A DNA stretch of 8,527 bases from positions 1-8,527 of the forward strand of contig JADFHH010000051.1 of the NCBI GenBank assembly GCA_022567275.1, read 5' to 3'. This DNA comes from Pseudomonadota bacterium. GTDB lineage: Bacteria > Pseudomonadota > Alphaproteobacteria > Rhizobiales > Methyloligellaceae. Both the position numbers and the translations under genes were made by a program. Below the pieces are notes generated by a model. That model ran no database searches and was not told the origin of the DNA. It saw nothing but the letters and a program-made list of their open reading frames with translations. Within the stretch, counting starts at the first letter, position 1. Each line of letters opens with the position of its first letter. Shown piece by piece: positions 5,833 to 8,527 of the stretch.

Positions 5833-8307
5833 ATGACCGAGATAAAAGAGACCGGCTCCAAGACCATCCGTGGCAAACGGACCATGACGCTTGATCTCAA
5901 GCGGACCGTGAATGCCGGTCATGTGCGCCAGAATTTCTCTCATGGCCGGTCGAGATCCGTTCTGGTCGAGAAGAAGAAAAGACGCACCATTACCTCAGGC
6001 GATGGCGCTGACGCCAGGGCGGCGGCAGCCGAAGCTCCCGAAACGCAAAACAAGGCGGTCGCTGAGCAGTTGCCCGAAGCGCTGCGCAACCTGTCCGAGC
6101 AGGAGAGGCAAGCACGCTCCCGCGCGCTCAGCGAGGCGAAAACGCGCGACGTCGAGGAACGCGAACGCCGCGCCGAAGAAGAGGCCGCCGCCAGGCTGAA
6201 ACAAGACACGCCGGCCACGGAAACGGCCGAAGCCATGCCCGCTACGGATGTCGATGCGGAAGCCAAGGCCGAAACGCTACGCAAGGCGGAGGAGACCGGC
6301 AGACGCCGCCGCACGGAGCCGGGCGATGCGGCCAAGCCGAAGGAGCGCGTCGACGCCCGCTCCAAGAAGGACCGGACCGAAACGCGCACGCCAAAGCGCA
6401 AGGGCGGCCAGCAGCGGGTGCGTGGCAAACTCACGATTTCGAATGCCCTCGACGATCATCAGCGCCAGCGCTCTCTGGCCTCGCTGCGCCGCCGCCAGGA
6501 ACGCCAGAAGAAGAAACACAGCGGACCTTCCGAAGTCCAGGGCAAAATATCCCGCGAGGTTACGGTTCCCGAAGCGATTTCCATCCAGGAGTTGGCCAAC
6601 CGGATGGCCGAACGCTCCATAGATGTCATCAAGTTTCTCATCAGCCAGGGGCAGATGCACAAAGTCAACGATATGATCGACGCGGATTCCGCCCAGCTGA
6701 TCGCCGAGGAGTTCGGCCATAGCGTCAAGCGGGTTTCGGAAGCCGACGTCGAGGAAGGTTTAATCGGCGAGGAGGATGATCCCGCCACCCTGAAGCCCCG
6801 GGCACCGGTTGTGACCGTCATGGGCCATGTGGACCATGGCAAGACGTCGCTGCTGGATGCAATTCGCCAGACCGATGTCGTGTCCGGCGAGGCCGGCGGC
6901 ATCACCCAGCATATCGGCGCCTACCGGGTCACCACCAATAGCGGGCAGCAGGTGACCTTTATCGACACCCCCGGCCACGAGGCCTTCACGGCGATGCGCG
7001 CGCGCGGCGCCAGCGTGACGGATCTGGTCATTCTGGTGGTGGCGGCGGATGACGGCGTCATGCCGCAAACCATCGAGGCTATTCATCACGCCAGGGAGGC
7101 GGGGGTTCCGATCATCGTCGCCACCAACAAGATCGACAAACCCGACGCCGACCCGAACAAGGTGCGCACCGAGTTGCTGCACCATGAGATCGTCGTCGAG
7201 GCCATGAGTGGCGACGTGCTGGAGATCGAAGTCTCCGCCATCGAGAAAACCAATCTGGACAAGCTTGTCGAGGCGGTCCTGCTCCAGGCGGAGTTGCTCG
7301 AACTCAAGGCCAATCCGGACCGCGCGGCTGAAGGCGTGGTGATCGAGGCCAAACTCGAGCACGGGCGCGGCGCCGTGGGCACGGTTCTGGTCCAGCGCGG
7401 GACGCTGGCTATTGGCGACATCATCGTCGCCGGTCAGGCCTGGGGAAAGGTCCGGGCGCTGATTGACGATCAGGGTGGCCAGGTGGAGAACGCGGGACCG
7501 TCGATGCCCGTCGAGGTCCTGGGCTTCGATTCCGCGCCGCAGGCAGGCGATCCGTTCGCCGTGGTCGAGAGCGAATCGCGCGCCCGCGAGATCACCGATT
7601 ACCGGGCGCGCAAGCAACGCGATGTGCGCGCCGCCAGCGCCGGTCCGCGCGGATCGCTCGAACAAATGATGAGCGATCTCAAGTCAGGCTCGATCAAGGA
7701 ACTGCCGTTGCTGATCAAGGGCGATGTGCAGGGCTCGGTCGAGGCCATCAACGCCTCGCTCAAGGCTATCGGCAATGAGGAGGTGCAGGCTCGCATCATA
7801 CATTCCGGCGCCGGCGGCATCACCGAATCAGATATTTCGCTGGCGGCGTCGTCGAGTGCGGCGGTCATCGGGTTTAACGTGCGCGCCAACAAACAGGCCC
7901 AGTCCGCGGCCGAAGCCGAGGGCATCGAGATTCGCTATTATGCGGTCATTTACGATCTGGTGGACGATGTCCGGGCGGCCATGTCCGGCATGCTGGATCC
8001 GACCTTGCGGGAAAATTTCCTCGGCAATGCGGAAATCCTGGAGGTATTCAACATTTCGAAAGTGGGCCGGATCGCCGGTTGCCGCGTGAGTGAAGGCAAG
8101 GTGGAACGCGGCGCCAATGTGCGCCTCATCCGCGACGATGTGGTCATTCACGAGGGCAAGCTGGCAACGCTCAAGCGCTTCAAGGATGAGGTGAGCGAAG
8201 TGATCGCCGGCCAGGAGTGCGGCATGGGCTTTGAGAATTATCACGATCTCAAGCAAGGCGACGTCATCGAGTGCTTCACCGTCGAGGAAATAGAACGCAG
8301 TCTTTAA
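5833..8307 (+). CDS. infB: Translation initiation factor IF-2
   Basis: IF-2 is the GTPase that brings fMet-tRNA to the 30S subunit and promotes subunit joining. The 824 residues begin with the alphaproteobacterial pattern TLDLKRTV, then VRQNFSHGRSRSVLVEKKKR. A long Ala/Glu/Arg-rich linker, likely helical, follows to about 235. The IF2_N domain is at about 243-300 (AISIQELANRMAERSIDVIK). The G domain carries G1 GHVDHGKT (331-338), G2 GGITQHIGAY, G3 DTPGHE (378-383), G4 NKID (432-435) and a G5 VSAIEK. The C-terminal half ends with the initiator-tRNA-binding barrel (GKVERGANVRLIRDD, ECGMGFENYHDLKQGD). No catalytic residue is missing. ATG 5833 is the only start after the in-frame stop at 5809; the ribosome binding site is weak (GGAA, 5 bp away), and a four-codon reading frame overlaps the start. 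Confidence 0.98.
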   Translation: MTEIKETGSKTIRGKRTMTLDLKRTVNAGHVRQNFSHGRSRSVLVEKKKRRTITSGDGADARAAAAEAPETQNKAVAEQLPEALRNLSEQERQARSRALSEAKTRDVEERERRAEEEAAARLKQDTPATETAEAMPATDVDAEAKAETLRKAEETGRRRRTEPGDAAKPKERVDARSKKDRTETRTPKRKGGQQRVRGKLTISNALDDHQRQRSLASLRRRQERQKKKHSGPSEVQGKISREVTVPEAISIQELANRMAERSIDVIKFLISQGQMHKVNDMIDADSAQLIAEEFGHSVKRVSEADVEEGLIGEEDDPATLKPRAPVVTVMGHVDHGKTSLLDAIRQTDVVSGEAGGITQHIGAYRVTTNSGQQVTFIDTPGHEAFTAMRARGASVTDLVILVVAADDGVMPQTIEAIHHAREAGVPIIVATNKIDKPDADPNKVRTELLHHEIVVEAMSGDVLEIEVSAIEKTNLDKLVEAVLLQAELLELKANPDRAAEGVVIEAKLEHGRGAVGTVLVQRGTLAIGDIIVAGQAWGKVRALIDDQGGQVENAGPSMPVEVLGFDSAPQAGDPFAVVESESRAREITDYRARKQRDVRAASAGPRGSLEQMMSDLKSGSIKELPLLIKGDVQGSVEAINASLKAIGNEEVQARIIHSGAGGITESDISLAASSSAAVIGFNVRANKQAQSAAEAEGIEIRYYAVIYDLVDDVRAAMSGMLDPTLRENFLGNAEILEVFNISKVGRIAGCRVSEGKVERGANVRLIRDDVVIHEGKLATLKRFKDEVSEVIAGQECGMGFENYHDLKQGDVIECFTVEEIERSL

Positions 8308-8321
8308 GAAGGAGCTACTTT

Positions 8322-8527
8322 ATGTCCGAAAAATATGCATTGGACAAACCTTCGATGGATGAAGTGTTAGAATTACTTCACAGGATTCTTTTAGAAGACG
8401 AAGAGCTGCAAAAATTGAGTGATGTATCGCTAACGTCAACTGCCCAAGCTGTTGATAAAGTGCTGCTTGGTGCCATGGATATCATCTCCGACAGCATTGA
8501 GAAACACAGTGATCGTTGGAGTTTGGA
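8322..8527 (+). CDS. Small AT-rich protein of unknown function, possibly PopZ-like (5' part)
   Basis: The reading frame starts at ATG 8322, 14 bp after infB, with the strong ribosome binding site GAAGGAG 7 bp upstream. It stays open to the window edge (68 residues seen). I do not recognise the protein with certainty. It is acidic and helical, beginning MSEKYALDKPSMDEVLELLH, then RILLEDEELQKLSD. The N-terminal pattern 'PSM-E-(I/V)L--(I/L)-RI(I/L)-ED' recalls the start of PopZ/DUF2497 polar organising proteins, though the proline- and acid-rich linker of PopZ is not seen. A hand count gives about 42% G+C, well below infB, with many TTA, TTG and AAA codons, suggesting acquisition from elsewhere. 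rbfA is the usual gene at this place. It may be cotranscribed with infB. Confidence 0.7.
   Translation, partial: MSEKYALDKPSMDEVLELLHRILLEDEELQKLSDVSLTSTAQAVDKVLLGAMDIISDSIEKHSDRWSL

Noticed and set aside
6760..7665. 301-codon open frame on the - strand inside infB
   Set aside because: It is antisense to the strongly conserved IF-2 GTPase core; in GC-rich DNA such shadow frames are common, and its residues resemble no family I know.

Overview
The window looks like a chromosomal segment of an alphaproteobacterium with GC-rich housekeeping genes (roughly 60% G+C by eye). The backbone is the translation/transcription block trmB - rimP - nusA - ylxR - infB, all on the + strand. This order is familiar from alphaproteobacteria, as are the long IF2 with a charged N-terminus, the acidic NusA tail and the YlxR protein fused to an L7Ae-like domain. 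The order (class or family) cannot be fixed from the sequence.

Layout: 1-660 is the 3' end of a substrate-binding protein gene of an NMT1/THI5-like ABC transporter. 696-1385 is trmB. 1386-2759 is an insertion-like stretch holding two type II toxin-antitoxin modules, both on the - strand and convergent with trmB. The module next to trmB (parD1-parE1, 1448-1982) is AT-richer than the backbone. It has its own sigma70-like promoter overlapped by a perfect inverted repeat, and it is bracketed by a near-perfect 32-bp direct repeat whose copies lie exactly 700 bp apart. The second module (copG/parD2-parE2, 2096-2655) has host-like composition and a GTGA antitoxin/toxin overlap. From 2779 the + strand resumes with a promoter, then a strong intrinsic-terminator hairpin with a U-tract in the leader, and then rimP (2892), nusA (3472), ylxR (5173) and infB (5833). 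The window ends inside a small AT-rich gene (8322 onward) that follows infB with a strong ribosome binding site, where rbfA would usually be expected.

How the genes work together: RimP matures the 30S subunit, NusA controls pausing, termination and antitermination, YlxR is an RNA/nucleoid-associated factor, and IF2 delivers initiator tRNA. Together they form one transcription-translation operon. The leader terminator suggests operon attenuation, most simply autoregulation by NusA. TrmB is functionally related (tRNA m7G46) but is cut off from the operon by the toxin-antitoxin insertion. I found no CRISPR array, tRNA, rRNA, transposase or integrase. Apart from the leader attenuator, the repeat-flanked toxin-antitoxin module and the foreign-looking gene after infB, the region is conventional.
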